DNA of 64,000 nt from Phycomyces nitens (lineage: Eukaryota; Mucoromycota; Mucoromycetes; Mucorales; Phycomycetaceae): contig JAHRBC010000001.1 of the NCBI GenBank assembly GCA_022702545.1, positions 5,456,001 through 5,520,000 of the forward strand. The letters run 5' to 3'. Shown here piece after piece: positions 34,245 through 47,028 of the stretch (its first letter is position 1; each line of letters starts with the position of its first letter). The translations under genes were made by a program, and so were the position numbers. The notes beneath the pieces were generated by a model. It did not search any database, had not been told where the DNA came from, and saw only the letters and a list, made by a program, of their open reading frames with translations.

Positions 34245-37200
34245 ATGGGAGTCCCAGCCTTCTTTAGGTAATAACACCAAAAAAGCCCACAGAAGCACAC
34301 ACTAACTCCACAACAGATGGCTTTCTGATAAGTTTCCCAAAGTCGCAAGCCAAGTAGTTGAAGAACAGGCCAAGATCATCAATGGTCTTACAGTTCCTGT
34401 CGACACTACAAAACCAAATCCTAATGGCGAAGAGTTTGATAATCTCTATTTGGACATGAACGGCATCATCCATCCTTGCTGTCACCCAGAAGACAAGGTA
34501 CGCACCTGCACCCAATTCCACCAAATCGTTCAATCACACTAGATCTCACGATTCTCTATACACACTTACTTTTAGCCTGCTCCAGAAACAGAGGATGATA
34601 TGATGATCGATATTTTTGAGTATCTTGATCGAATTGTAGATATTGTACGCCCAAGACAAGTGCTTTATATGGCTATTGGTAATATATTTTACCGACGCGT
34701 CTTTAATTATCAATGCGAATATAATGATAATATTGACAATTTATGTATATGTATATGTATATCTCCATGTTGTTTTGTGTGTGGGTGTGTGTATTGGGGG
34801 ATGGTTATTTAAGATGGTGTGGCACCTCGCGCTAAAATGAACCAGCAACGTGCTCGTCGTTTCCGTGCTTCTCAGTTGGCAGCTATTGAAAAAGCAGCAG
34901 CTGAAAAGGTTGCCAATGAATTGAAAGGTAATTTGAATTTATTTTGATTTAATGGCTGAATGAATGCATGAATCATATTGTTAATAATAATGTCTTTTTT
35001 ATTTTGTCTGACTGCAGCCATTGGACAAGAACACCAGTTGCCTTCAAAGAAAAAGCACTTTGATTCCAACTGTATTACTCCCGGAACACCCTTCATGGCT
35101 CATCTGGCCACATGTCTGCGTTATCATATAGCCTCCAAGCAGAACACTGATCCATTGTGGAAAAACGTATGGAAACCACAAGTTTTTAGAGACAAATTTT
35201 ATATATGAAATCCAGTCTAACCAAAGTGCCCCTCTTAATATAGCTCAAGGTGGTCTTGTCCGATGCCACCGTACCTGGTGAAGGTGAACACAAGATGATG
35301 GAATATATTCGTGCCCAAAGAAGTCGCCCCGAACACAATCCCAACACATCTCATGTCATTTACGGTTTGGTAGGATATGCCTTTTTTTTGACTTGTGTGG
35401 AACAAACAGGCAGAGTTCCAGTCAAGAGGTTAACTTGGATTTTGTTTCAACCCATCTAGGATGCTGATCTTATTATGTTGGCCCTTGGAACCCATGAGCC
35501 TCATTTCAAGATTCTTCGTGAGGATGTTTTCGTCCAACAAGGCAAGAAGATGACTTGCTTTGTCTGCCATAAGCCAGGCCACACTGCTGCCGAATGCAAT
35601 GGTAAGAACACGTCAATATTTCTATAGAAAAATGTCTTGATGAATTGTGTGTCGTATTATAAAGCCAATGCCCGTGCTAGCGGAGCGATTGATCTGCCCG
35701 AAAAAGAGAAAAAGACAGAGCAAAAGCCTTATGTGTTCCTTCATGTCAATGTCTTGAGAGAGTATCTCGAACATGCCCTCAAGTTCAATGTACCCGGAAT
35801 CACCTGGGACCTTGAGAGAGCTATTGACGATTGGGTGTTTATGTGTTTCTTTGTCGGTAACGATTTCTTACCCCATTTGCCGTCTCTGGAGATCAGAGAA
35901 GGTGCCATTAGCACCTTGAGTTTGCTCTGGAAACAAGTCATGCCTGTAATGGGTGGTTACATGACACATAATGGAGAAGTAAGTTATTGAAAGCAGTGTA
36001 GGTTTTTCAGAAACCTGGACTCAAGGATTATATATCTTTTAGGTGGATCTGAAAAAAGTTCAGATTTTGGTTCATGAGCTTGGAAAGATGGAGGATGCGA
36101 TCTTTATCGAAAGAAAAGAGAGTAAGTTGTATTCCTGGGTAATATAATCCTCATTTTAATTCCAATCGGACGTAACAGAGGACGAGAGACGTGCTAAAGG
36201 TGCCAAGCGTAGAAAGCTAGAAGGCGAAAGACGCAAAGAAGAAGAGGCTCGATTTGCCAGAGGCCCCAACTTTGGAGAAATGACAGCTGTACCTGTCAAC
36301 AATCCTAATTCTGGAATGTCAAATAGCGATGTTGTTGCCAACCGTGCAGATATTCGCATGGCCAACCAAAATGCTTCTGCTGCTGCTGCTCTCCGTGCAC
36401 AGCTCATGGGAACCCCAGTCCAGAACGAAACTGTCGAAGCACCTACTGCTGTGGACCCTGCTGTCACGGAAGATAAAGTAAATGAGGCTGAAATTACCGA
36501 TGGCACCGAAAGAGGCATAAAGCGCAAATCAGAAGATATCGATATTTCGGATATTGTCGATAACGATCAAGAATTAGACGTGGAGGAAGAAATCGATGAT
36601 GGACCTACGAATGCTGAAGAAACCGATCTTGAAGCAGTTGGAAAGGCCATCTTGGAGAAGGTCGCTTCTGATAAAAAGGCAGCAGACGATGCAGCCCGTG
36701 AGAGAGAGCCTGATGATGCAGTTCGGTAACTATCTTTTTTCTTTTCTTGCAGGGCTGTCCTACTCACTCTTGTTTATTTTAAAGTCTGTGGGAAACTGGA
36801 TGGAAAGAGCGATATTATAACCTCAAGTTTGGTATTCAAGCAGACGATCACGAAGCTATTCAAGAGTAAGAAACTTTGGTGATAAGATGGCTATTGGGAT
36901 TGTCTAACACAAACGTTTTTAAGCATCGTAAAGGCTTATTGTGAGGGTCTTTGTTGGGTATTCAAGTATTACTACAAGGTAATTAGACGTCATGATGAAT
37001 TGTACATCTAGATAATTTAACCTTTTATTCACTTTAGGGCTGTGTATCGTGGTCATGGTATTACCCTTACCACTATGCTCCAATGGCATCAAGCTTTGGT
37101 AACATGGACACCTTTGATATCAAGTTTGATCTAAGTGCTCCTCTCAAGCCATTCGAACAGCTCATGGGTGTTCTTCCAGCTGCCAGGTATTATACTAGAC

Positions 37201-38516
37201 CATTATATTTTATAGATCGATTTTGCTGACCACGCTGCTGTTATTTTCTTTAGTCGAGATCACATTCCTACTGCTTTCCATTCGTTGATGACTGACGAAA
37301 GATCTCCTATTATTGATTTCTACCCAACCGATTTTGAAGTCGATATGGACGGCAAAAAATGGGAATGGCAGGGTGTAGTAAAGCTTCCGTTTATCGACAC
37401 CAAGCGTCTAATTGACGCTATGAATACCGTATACGATCAAATCTCAGATGAAGAAAGACATCGTAATTCAGAAGGCCCTTCAATTCTGTTTGTTGCCGAA
37501 TCTCACAAACTATACGACTACATCAGTACTGTATACGCAATAAGAACCACCAATGAACCTCTCAAGCTCGATACTCGTCTTAGTGACGGTATGACAGGTT
37601 CAGTGGACAAAGATCCAGAATGTATTCCACGTAGTACCATGCGTAGTCCTTTACCGGACCACGACCTTCCAGATATTGCCAATGATAAATCCATCAGGTA
37701 ATTTAGCTTGTATTATGCCTGGGTATGCCAAAATATTCAACCTTAACACATATCCGCTTTTCTCAGTGTTATATATATGCTTCCCGAAATTCCTTCAGAT
37801 TATGTGTTCATAACCCATCTGTTACGAGGAACTAAATTGGATAAACCTGCACTGGGCTTTGAAGATATTCAGCAAGCTACATTTGAAAAGACCGAAACCC
37901 ACCGTGGAGGCTATAATAAACGTAGCTGGACCCCTCAGATCCAGCACCTTGAGGAATACCGTGAACAGTAAGTTTTAGATTAACCAACAAAAAATAACAT
38001 TGTACTCTAACCATGCTATATATTTCTAGCAATACCATCCGTCACAGCAACCGTGGTCGAGGTAGAGGTGGATATGGTGGTGGTGGATATGATGATGGCG
38101 CACGCTACCCCACCGATCCGTTTTATAACCATGGAAACCAGGGAGGTGGCCGTGGTGGCCGTGGAGGTGGTCGCGGTGGCTACCATAGTGGTTACCAAGA
38201 TCATTACGCACAAGGACCTCCACAGCAACAATGGGGCTACGGTGGAGGTGGCTATAATCAAGGCTATAATGGAGGTGGAGGTAACCATAACAATGGCTAT
38301 GGTGGTTATAATGATGGACAAGGCCATCGTCGAGGTGGTGGACATCAAGGTTATTACAATCACCAAGGAAACCGTGGAGGCTACCAGAATAATCAAGGTT
38401 ATGGTGGTAATGGCGGTTACAGAGGTGGAGGAGGACCTGGAGCTGGCCGTGGAGGAGGAAGAGGAAGAGGAGGGTACAATGGTAATCGTGGCCAAAGCAA
38501 CTTTTATCCATACTAG
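34245..38516 (+). CDS. RAT1: nuclear 5'-3' exoribonuclease Rat1/Xrn2
   Basis: Degrades uncapped RNA 5' to 3' in the nucleus and promotes RNA polymerase II termination. Sixteen exons, about 1064 aa. It starts [16 protein letters not shown], the invariant XRN N-terminus, which fixes the ATG. The nuclease core has [54 protein letters not shown] and [19 protein letters not shown] zinc knuckle, [14 protein letters not shown] (about 264-278), and the linker typical of Xrn2/Rat1 separate it from cytoplasmic Xrn1. [12 protein letters not shown] follows in the second conserved region. The last exon (from about residue 903) is a long Gly/Tyr/Asn-rich tail with RGG and GRGRGG motifs, likely RNA-binding and disordered. 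Confidence 0.95.
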
Positions 38517-38712
38517 CTTGATATTGTAGTATTTGTAATGTATAGTATACTTTTTTTTATTTTTATTTATACGTACACAGATACACACACACATATATAT
38601 ATGCATACATACATCCATAAGACGAACAAGGGCAATCAACCAAAACAAAACAAAAAAAGAGAGAGAAAAATAATACATTTATACGTATATTTCAACGAAA
38701 TTCTATCTACAT

Positions 38713-39867
38713 TCACATCGTACCTCTCATGTATGGCCTCGGATACACTGTTGGTATAGACATCTGGAAATGGGCTGGCATTCTCCAAGGATGTACGCGG
38801 TGCCCAACCAAAGGAAATGTGTACATTTGTGGAGGCCAGGACTGATGCTTTGGATAGTTTGTTAAATAGCGATAATCTAAAGGTTGCATGAATGAATGAA
38901 GAGGATAGTCTGTGTAACGAGGGGAGATGATGTGAGCGGGTGGAAGAGGGTGTGGAGGATAGCCAGCAATTGTAGATGGCCTTGGGGCAAGGTAACCATT
39001 TGAGCTTTTGTATTGTCGTGGCTGTTCCTGCCTTACCCTAGGCTGTGGCATTGGCATTGGCATAGGCATAGGCATAGGCATCGAAAAGTGTGGGCCATGA
39101 TCGTGCTGATTCGGAAACTGACTTCCTTTTGTTGCTGCGGGCTGTAATACAGGCGATTGTGGTTCATAGAGGTTTTTGGATTGGTGGCGAAATAAAGGGT
39201 TCCTTTGTGGGGTTGGTTGCGGTCGTGGCCGGCGACTCTCAAAGGGTGTGCGTACAGGAGGCACCCATGGAGATGGTTGTCTTGTGTTTGCAGCAGGTGC
39301 TCCTCTCGAAAAAGGATATTCATCATCTTCATCATCAGAGTCTTCGTCTCTGTCATGATGGGTTTGGTGTGGATTGAATTGAGCTTCTTGAGGTGAGGTT
39401 TGGTAGGGCTGGTGGGCATAGGGTGTGTAGACTGGTCTAGGAGGAGCATTTTCTGGAGCATAGTTGTACGGCTCCGTTGGGGTTTTGTCTTGGAATAGGT
39501 CTCCAGAAAGATAATCAGTTGGTTGTACTGGCCGACCATCAGGCCATTCTGGAAAATGTCTTTTAGGATACTCGCTAGATTTAGATCGAGTACGCCTTTG
39601 GATAGGAGGAGTATGGACAAAACCAGCACTAGATTTCCTACGCCCACGTTCATGACCCTGATACAAGGGCCTTTCAGGGTAGAAAGTGCCGTCTACCCTG
39701 TACCCGGACAAAACCTGCTCTAGTTGAGCCTGTGTGTATCTTATTTGTTCAAGCATCGACTGTTCTCGCCGTTTATGCTCAATCTCAATCACTTTCCACT
39801 CCTGTCGCTCTACTTCCCGTTGCTGTTCCATCTGGGCGACTTGGTACCGAAGTGCTTCTAAATCCAT
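38713..39867 (-). CDS. Pro-rich protein with N-terminal coiled coil, unknown function
   Basis: Single exon, 384 aa, start MDLEALRYQ. Residues about 5-60 are Gln/Glu/Arg-rich and predicted coiled coil. The rest is Pro/Tyr/Arg/Ser-rich and probably disordered, with an acidic patch DEDSDDEDDEYPF near 180 and an exact Met-Pro dipeptide run (about five repeats) near 275. No enzyme domain is recognised. The length of the open frame in AT-rich DNA and its biased but consistent composition support it as a real gene. It starts a run of genes all on the minus strand. Confidence 0.7.
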   Translation of the reverse strand: MDLEALRYQVAQMEQQREVERQEWKVIEIEHKRREQSMLEQIRYTQAQLEQVLSGYRVDGTFYPERPLYQGHERGRRKSSAGFVHTPPIQRRTRSKSSEYPKRHFPEWPDGRPVQPTDYLSGDLFQDKTPTEPYNYAPENAPPRPVYTPYAHQPYQTSPQEAQFNPHQTHHDRDEDSDDEDDEYPFSRGAPAANTRQPSPWVPPVRTPFESRRPRPQPTPQRNPLFRHQSKNLYEPQSPVLQPAATKGSQFPNQHDHGPHFSMPMPMPMPMPMPQPRVRQEQPRQYKSSNGYLAPRPSTIAGYPPHPLPPAHIISPRYTDYPLHSFMQPLDYRYLTNYPKHQSWPPQMYTFPLVGHRVHPWRMPAHFQMSIPTVYPRPYMRGTM

Positions 39868-40284
39868 CCACGCTGACTAATATATATATATATATATATA
39901 TATTGTTAATATACAGAAAGTGAAAAATAATAATAAAGGAACCAAAACAATGGTGAAAGAAAGGAAATCAAATTTGGGGGAAATATTCACACTATTATGA
40001 TGATTCTTTGAAGCTGTTACACTGATGTTGTTGACGAAAAGGTCCAAAAAAGAGACCAGTTGTGTGACAAGTACGCAAGTTGGCGGACCCAAAAGTCAAT
40101 TGAACTCTCTCTCTCTCTCTTTGATCTAGTTTGCATTGATTGATTACCCCCATACACACTAAAATACACACATATTCCCACAGATATTTTGTATCTTTAC
40201 GCATTTGTCTTTTTTTTTGTTATTTTGAGACGAGAGTAATTACATTATTTTCTAAAATGACATGAAATAAAATCAACAGTGCGA
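39868..40284. other. intergenic with (TA)n
   Basis: A (TA)n run at about 39880-39902 directly abuts the start of the Pro-rich gene, and a (CT)n tract lies near 40108-40121. Confidence 0.45.
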
Positions 40285-42100
<1,816 letters not shown>

Positions 42101-42757
42101 CGTAACTGTGATTCTCTCGACGAGGTGAGATGCGAAGAGGGGAAGAGCTAGGGGGGGTTCGTTATTTGCGCCTACCTTGAAAATTTTCGCAAAAGCCCCG
42201 CTTGCAGGGGTTGTGATGGCCGCACTTGAATTGCTATCCACACCCCGTCCTCTCATTGGCAATCAAGGTTGCAAATAATAAATGACGTAGACCTTGCCGT
42301 CCCTTTTTTTCTACTTGCCTGTCACGGTGACTGCAAGAAGAAGGAGCCCACAAGTATCACTAATGAATGGATTCATTCAATTAAATATGCATCTTTATTT
42401 ATGCATCTTGTCCAGAGTATCCAGAGGCCATGTAGACTATTTTGAGAGTTATTTCTAGGACTAAAAGTAATTGCCGAATTTTGTAATTGGCAAGAGGCTT
42501 TGGAAATGAACAAATTATTTGAGCAAAAAGAATCGTTCTTCTTCTTCTTTTTGATAGCCAACAGATAAACAGGGACCAAAGCATATTTTCAACTGATACT
42601 GGTGATAACATTATAGATTAGAATCTATAATGGAATTATGTCAATTATCAAGTATAACGGCCATATCTCGTATTGCCTTGTTTTTTTTTTATTAATGATT
42701 ATTTTATATTAAAAATTATGTGTAATTTTAATCGTACAATGTTGGTCTTTCTCAAGG
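42101..42757. other. intergenic, no gene seen
   Basis: Tandem gap between ATP2 and the upstream-lying 3' end of the divergent ArfGAP gene. A CAAT-type site lies near 42255-42265 (ATTGGCAATCAAGG), a plausible promoter element of ATP2. No coding character. Confidence 0.4.
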
Positions 42758-45700
42758 TTAGGCTCTGCTGTTCTTTCCATGGAATCTGTGTCTTTCATCA
42801 ATGTATTCGATAGCAGAACTTTGTATATTTGTATCATGGTCAATAATTTGTCTCAATGTCTTGTGCGTAAGAAGGTCAATGACATTTGTAGAAGCCCCAT
42901 GCTGGAATAGAAGCTCGGCCATGGGAAACAAAAGGCTTCTATTTGAGGCTTGTGTAGTTGGAACCTCACGACCATATAGCAAAGCCTTGTGTAATGGATG
43001 GTATGGCTCACAGCATTGCGATGGAGTTCTTTCCTGCCCATCTGGATCTCCATCATTGCTTGTTTTTGGAGCAAGGGAGCATGGTGTACTGTACCAAGCC
43101 GTGTTAAAATCAACACCACGCGATATTGCAAGCATTGCGGCAGGAATATCGTCCAAACCAATGGCATCCATAAGCTCTTGATTAGGAGAGCTACTTGCAC
43201 TGCAAACATAAACTCTTGCCGTATACTTGTCTTGAATATATCTGGTCTTTTGATCATAAGTAGAATCTGGCTTGATCCGTGGGCGTGAGTCTATTGATGC
43301 ATCTTCTTCTGGATGTTCATTTGGCTCTAGATGCATCAAAGGATCCCATATACTATTTGAAGTATCATTTCCAATAGATATCACAAGCTCTTCGATATCT
43401 GGTGTGAAGCGATCCAGATTAGTTAGTAATGATATGACCGTATTATTCATTTTCTTATGAATTACAGAACAAACTAATGAAAATACAGATTAATCACACA
43501 TATTCCAAGAGTGTAAGCCATTGCTTACCAGTACAAATAATAATTCCAAAGTTTGTACAACAATAGGTAGGATTATTTACTCCACATTCTGCACATTTCT
43601 GATTCGAAAGGTTTTGGCGTAATATTTCCAAGTGTGGTGTGGTGATTCTCCTCATCTCTACACCAGGAGGATTCTCTGTAGCATGAGTCAACGTAGGGGT
43701 CGATATGCGTTTGATACAACTTCCTAAAAGGTTTTCAAGATATCCCAATGGTCTTCTGGTGGGTTGAGTACCAGTTGTAGTAGAATGGTCCTCATTGATC
43801 TGTTGAGTAGAGTCCCGGAAATTTGCTGTAGATCTACCTTTTGTAAAGATTGTACCAAAGATACTTTTCAAATATGATGAAATATTACTCTTTGGTTTAT
43901 TGTCGAATAGTTTTTTAATTTTCGCTTGCTCTGACAAATTGTCTACTAGTTCGCGTCCTGGCCGACCATTAACGGCATCTGAACGATTTCCTAGGCAGAT
44001 TTCTTCTATTGAATTGCGGATACATGCCACCCAGTTCTTTCTATTATCACTAGAGAGGGCTTGATAGATACGGCGAATATGAGGTGTGATTACTTCAAAG
44101 CAAAATTGTCTGTCCACATCATCAATAATATGTACACTGGCATTGGCCAAATGTATTGGACTCATATGAAGCTGAGGAAGTGTATCCCAGTTATAAAATT
44201 CACTAATCTGGTTTCTATCAAGGACACACCAGTATCTTTTTTTATATATATTTACAAATAAGCTTTTCAAGTAAAGTCTGACAATTTAATGTGCACTTAC
44301 TTTTTCCAAGTACCACGAATTTTTAATACTGGATCAACTTCATCATTAGGGGTTGACATGGAATACAAGACGCCCTCCATAGTATTTCCGGATCTCAGTA
44401 AAAGATCTTGGTCTTCATCTGTGTTTTGGTTATCTTTGGACAAAAAAAAACGATAATTGTTTAGTTTTTCAATCATTGTCGTTGGTTTACCTACTTGCTG
44501 ATGTACTTTCTGGTGATGGTGTATTAGGGACATAATGGTGTGTATTATCTTGGGAATTCATCAGAGTCAGAACATCTCTATTGTGGGAAAGGTACACTGG
44601 ATGTCTTCTTTCGACTTGTTCGTTATGGAGAATGTCTTGTATTGCTGATTTTTCTTTCACCATATTTTCGATAAAGCTCAGTTCGTCTGTCCCCAGAGCT
44701 CTTCCTTTTGTTACAAAGTTAAAAAATTCAGAGCTCTCGTGCTGTTCCTTTAATAGGTTAAGGAGAATCTCATTTTCTTTTATGCCTCTATGCAAGGTTT
44801 GGAGATAATTGAAATAGTCAAAACGGACCATATCAAATTTACTCTTCCGCGCAATATTTTTCGATTCTCTCTCAAAATATCTTTTGCTTTTCAAAAGATC
44901 TGCCTTTGACGTGGACAGATACTTTGTAGTATACTTGTAGTATTCAGTACTGGCCATTTGGAATGCTCGTTGTCTGGTTTCAGCACCTTTAATAACATTG
45001 TCATAATAGTCCTGTAGTTCGTTAAGGATATGGGTCTTGATGCCTTTTTGAATTCTGATATTCTGCTCTCGAAAGATTGACCAGGTGCGATCCATATAGT
45101 CCATCAAGGCAGGGATGCTAAAAGACAAGGATTTGATCGAAGATCTGAACCTGAGTTCATTAGCCATGTGGGTCTCTAGGGCCTTTAATGATTCTTTGGA
45201 AGCTTTAAGGATATTTTTTGTGTTTTCTTTCATTTGAGCCGTTTTTTTTTCGAGTTCGGCTATTTGTGCTCTGAAAACTGGTCCATCTGTTATATAGCCG
45301 TCGCCTAGGAATGTACTGGATTCCAGCATTTTATCGCTATCTTGTGTTGGATGATAAAATACTGGTAAAGGTTTTGTACTGACTGGAACAGCATTACTCT
45401 GGGCTTCAGGATCTTCTTCCAACCCTGAATCTACCTTTGCTGGATTTGACGAGATTGAACTGGAAAGCGGCGAAGAATTATCGGTATCCGAACTGAACTC
45501 GACTTGGGCTACATTTGATACATCTGTGGCGGACCCACCAAGCACTGAAAAGCTGTTTGAGATATATGTAATCTCATGTTCTTGTTCTATTCTTTCTGGA
45601 CTCATTTCATTTGCTTTATATATATCGTCAATTAAGTTGTCTATATCCGTTTCTTGGGGATCAGTCTCTTTTTTATAAATGTGGTCGTCTCTAAGTCTCC

Positions 45701-45764
45701 ATTTTTGCTTTTGGGCTCTCGTCTTTCGTGGATATCTCGATCTTTCATATCCTCTAATGCTCAT
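42758..45764 (-). CDS. BAR-PH-ArfGAP-ankyrin protein, predicted GAP-dead paralogue
   Basis: Four exons (45764-44495, 44433-44301, 44235-43529, 43473-42758) give 941 aa with an intact frame. The N-terminal 130 residues are disordered. A BAR domain follows (about 155-390, with LMDYMDRTWSIFREQNIRIQ), then a PH domain (GTWKKYWCVLDRNQIS to NWVACIRNSIEEI) and the ArfGAP zinc finger. All four zinc cysteines remain with family spacing (CAEC-x16-CTVC), but the arginine finger after IH is Lys (IHKK), and the following segment is shortened and divergent. Ankyrin-like repeats follow (HPLHKALLYGRE, AELLFQHGAST). The paralogue at 47029-49878 keeps Arg. A longer in-frame start at 45827 is possible. Confidence 0.88.
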
Positions 45765-47028
45765 TGGGTATAAAGTGACAGGAAAAAAAAGTGTAGTAAA
45801 AATGTTCAAGATAGTTTTACTTTGCAACGTTATTTATATTTTGCTATTGACAAGGGTAGTAAATGCTTTGATAATGAGAGATAGAAAACAGCTTTGAGAG
45901 TATAAAGAAAATATCATTGTACCAAATAGACAGTAAGCTTATTTTATACAAATCTATTTGGATTAATGTACTTTGTAGCCCTGAGGATTCTCTTTAACAA
46001 GGTTTTGGATTATTATTTTTCTCTTTCCCTTTCTCTCTTTTTTTTTTTAGTCAGACAACATATTGAATTATCAATGCATGTGTCCTTGTTTTGTAAATCT
46101 AGGGATTTGAAGCGAATATATGTTCATTATAAACCTACAAAGAGACGATCATTCATAAAATACTTGTTTTTTGTTTACAAAAAGATATATATACCTAGAC
46201 GTCAACCAAGCATGCGAATACCACAAAAAATTGTTTTTCAGACAAAATGTATAGGGAGCAGTGTGATATTTTTATCTTAAAAAGTAACAATAAGATATAT
46301 GGTATGCATTTAAGTACTATTACAGTGGTCTCAAGTTAATCAAAAGTACATTATATTAGAGTACGCTACTTTATACTTGTGGATCTAGGCATTAAATCAT
46401 GATTATTATTTTTTAAAAAAAGTAATGATTTGAATTGGTGACCAACTACAATGCTCTATATTGAATTTCCAGTAAATACCAGCCATTGTGAACTAGAATT
46501 AGTGAGGCTTGTATCCCATTAAAAATACAGTCCTGTTCTCGCCCCTGGAAACTCAAGATCCAATGGCTCACAAGATCTTGGCACAATAGACCTTATTTTC
46601 CACAGCCATTACTGTGAACTTTAATCTTATTTAGTTACCATGGCGATTTACCTATTTTGAAAAGATAATATTTTACTGGTAACTCTAATGAATAGAAACA
46701 TGCTCAAAATCATAAACATAAATACCTTTTTTTTTTAAAGAAAGAAAAAAACTCGGCTTATAATAATACATGCTTTATGGCCATGGTTATTATTCTGCTC
46801 TCTTTTTTTATAAGTGTGTGGAAATGAAGGCCTTTGCTTTTTTTTTAATTGAATAAAAAAAATATGTAAATGTATAATGATCATTATTATTACTAATATT
46901 AAAAATTCCATAGCTTCTAGGAATATAATTAACTATAATGTAAAGAGAAGGATGTTGCAATTATAAAGAAGAATAAATGATATAATGGATTGCTGTGTAT
47001 ATATATGTATATATATATAATGTAGTAT
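45765..47028. other. intergenic between the two ArfGAP paralogues
   Basis: AT-rich, no gene. Contains an extended imperfect palindrome around a T6/A7 junction (about 46396-46432) and TA runs near 46998-47019. Confidence 0.45.

Noticed and set aside
33993..34271. In-frame N-terminal extension of Rat1
   Set aside because: XRN proteins begin exactly at MGVPAFFRW; upstream residues show no similarity.
38016..38678. Minus-strand frames opposite the Rat1 tail
   Set aside because: Ser/Thr/Ile or His/Leu repeats arise as complements of the GGY/RGG codons.
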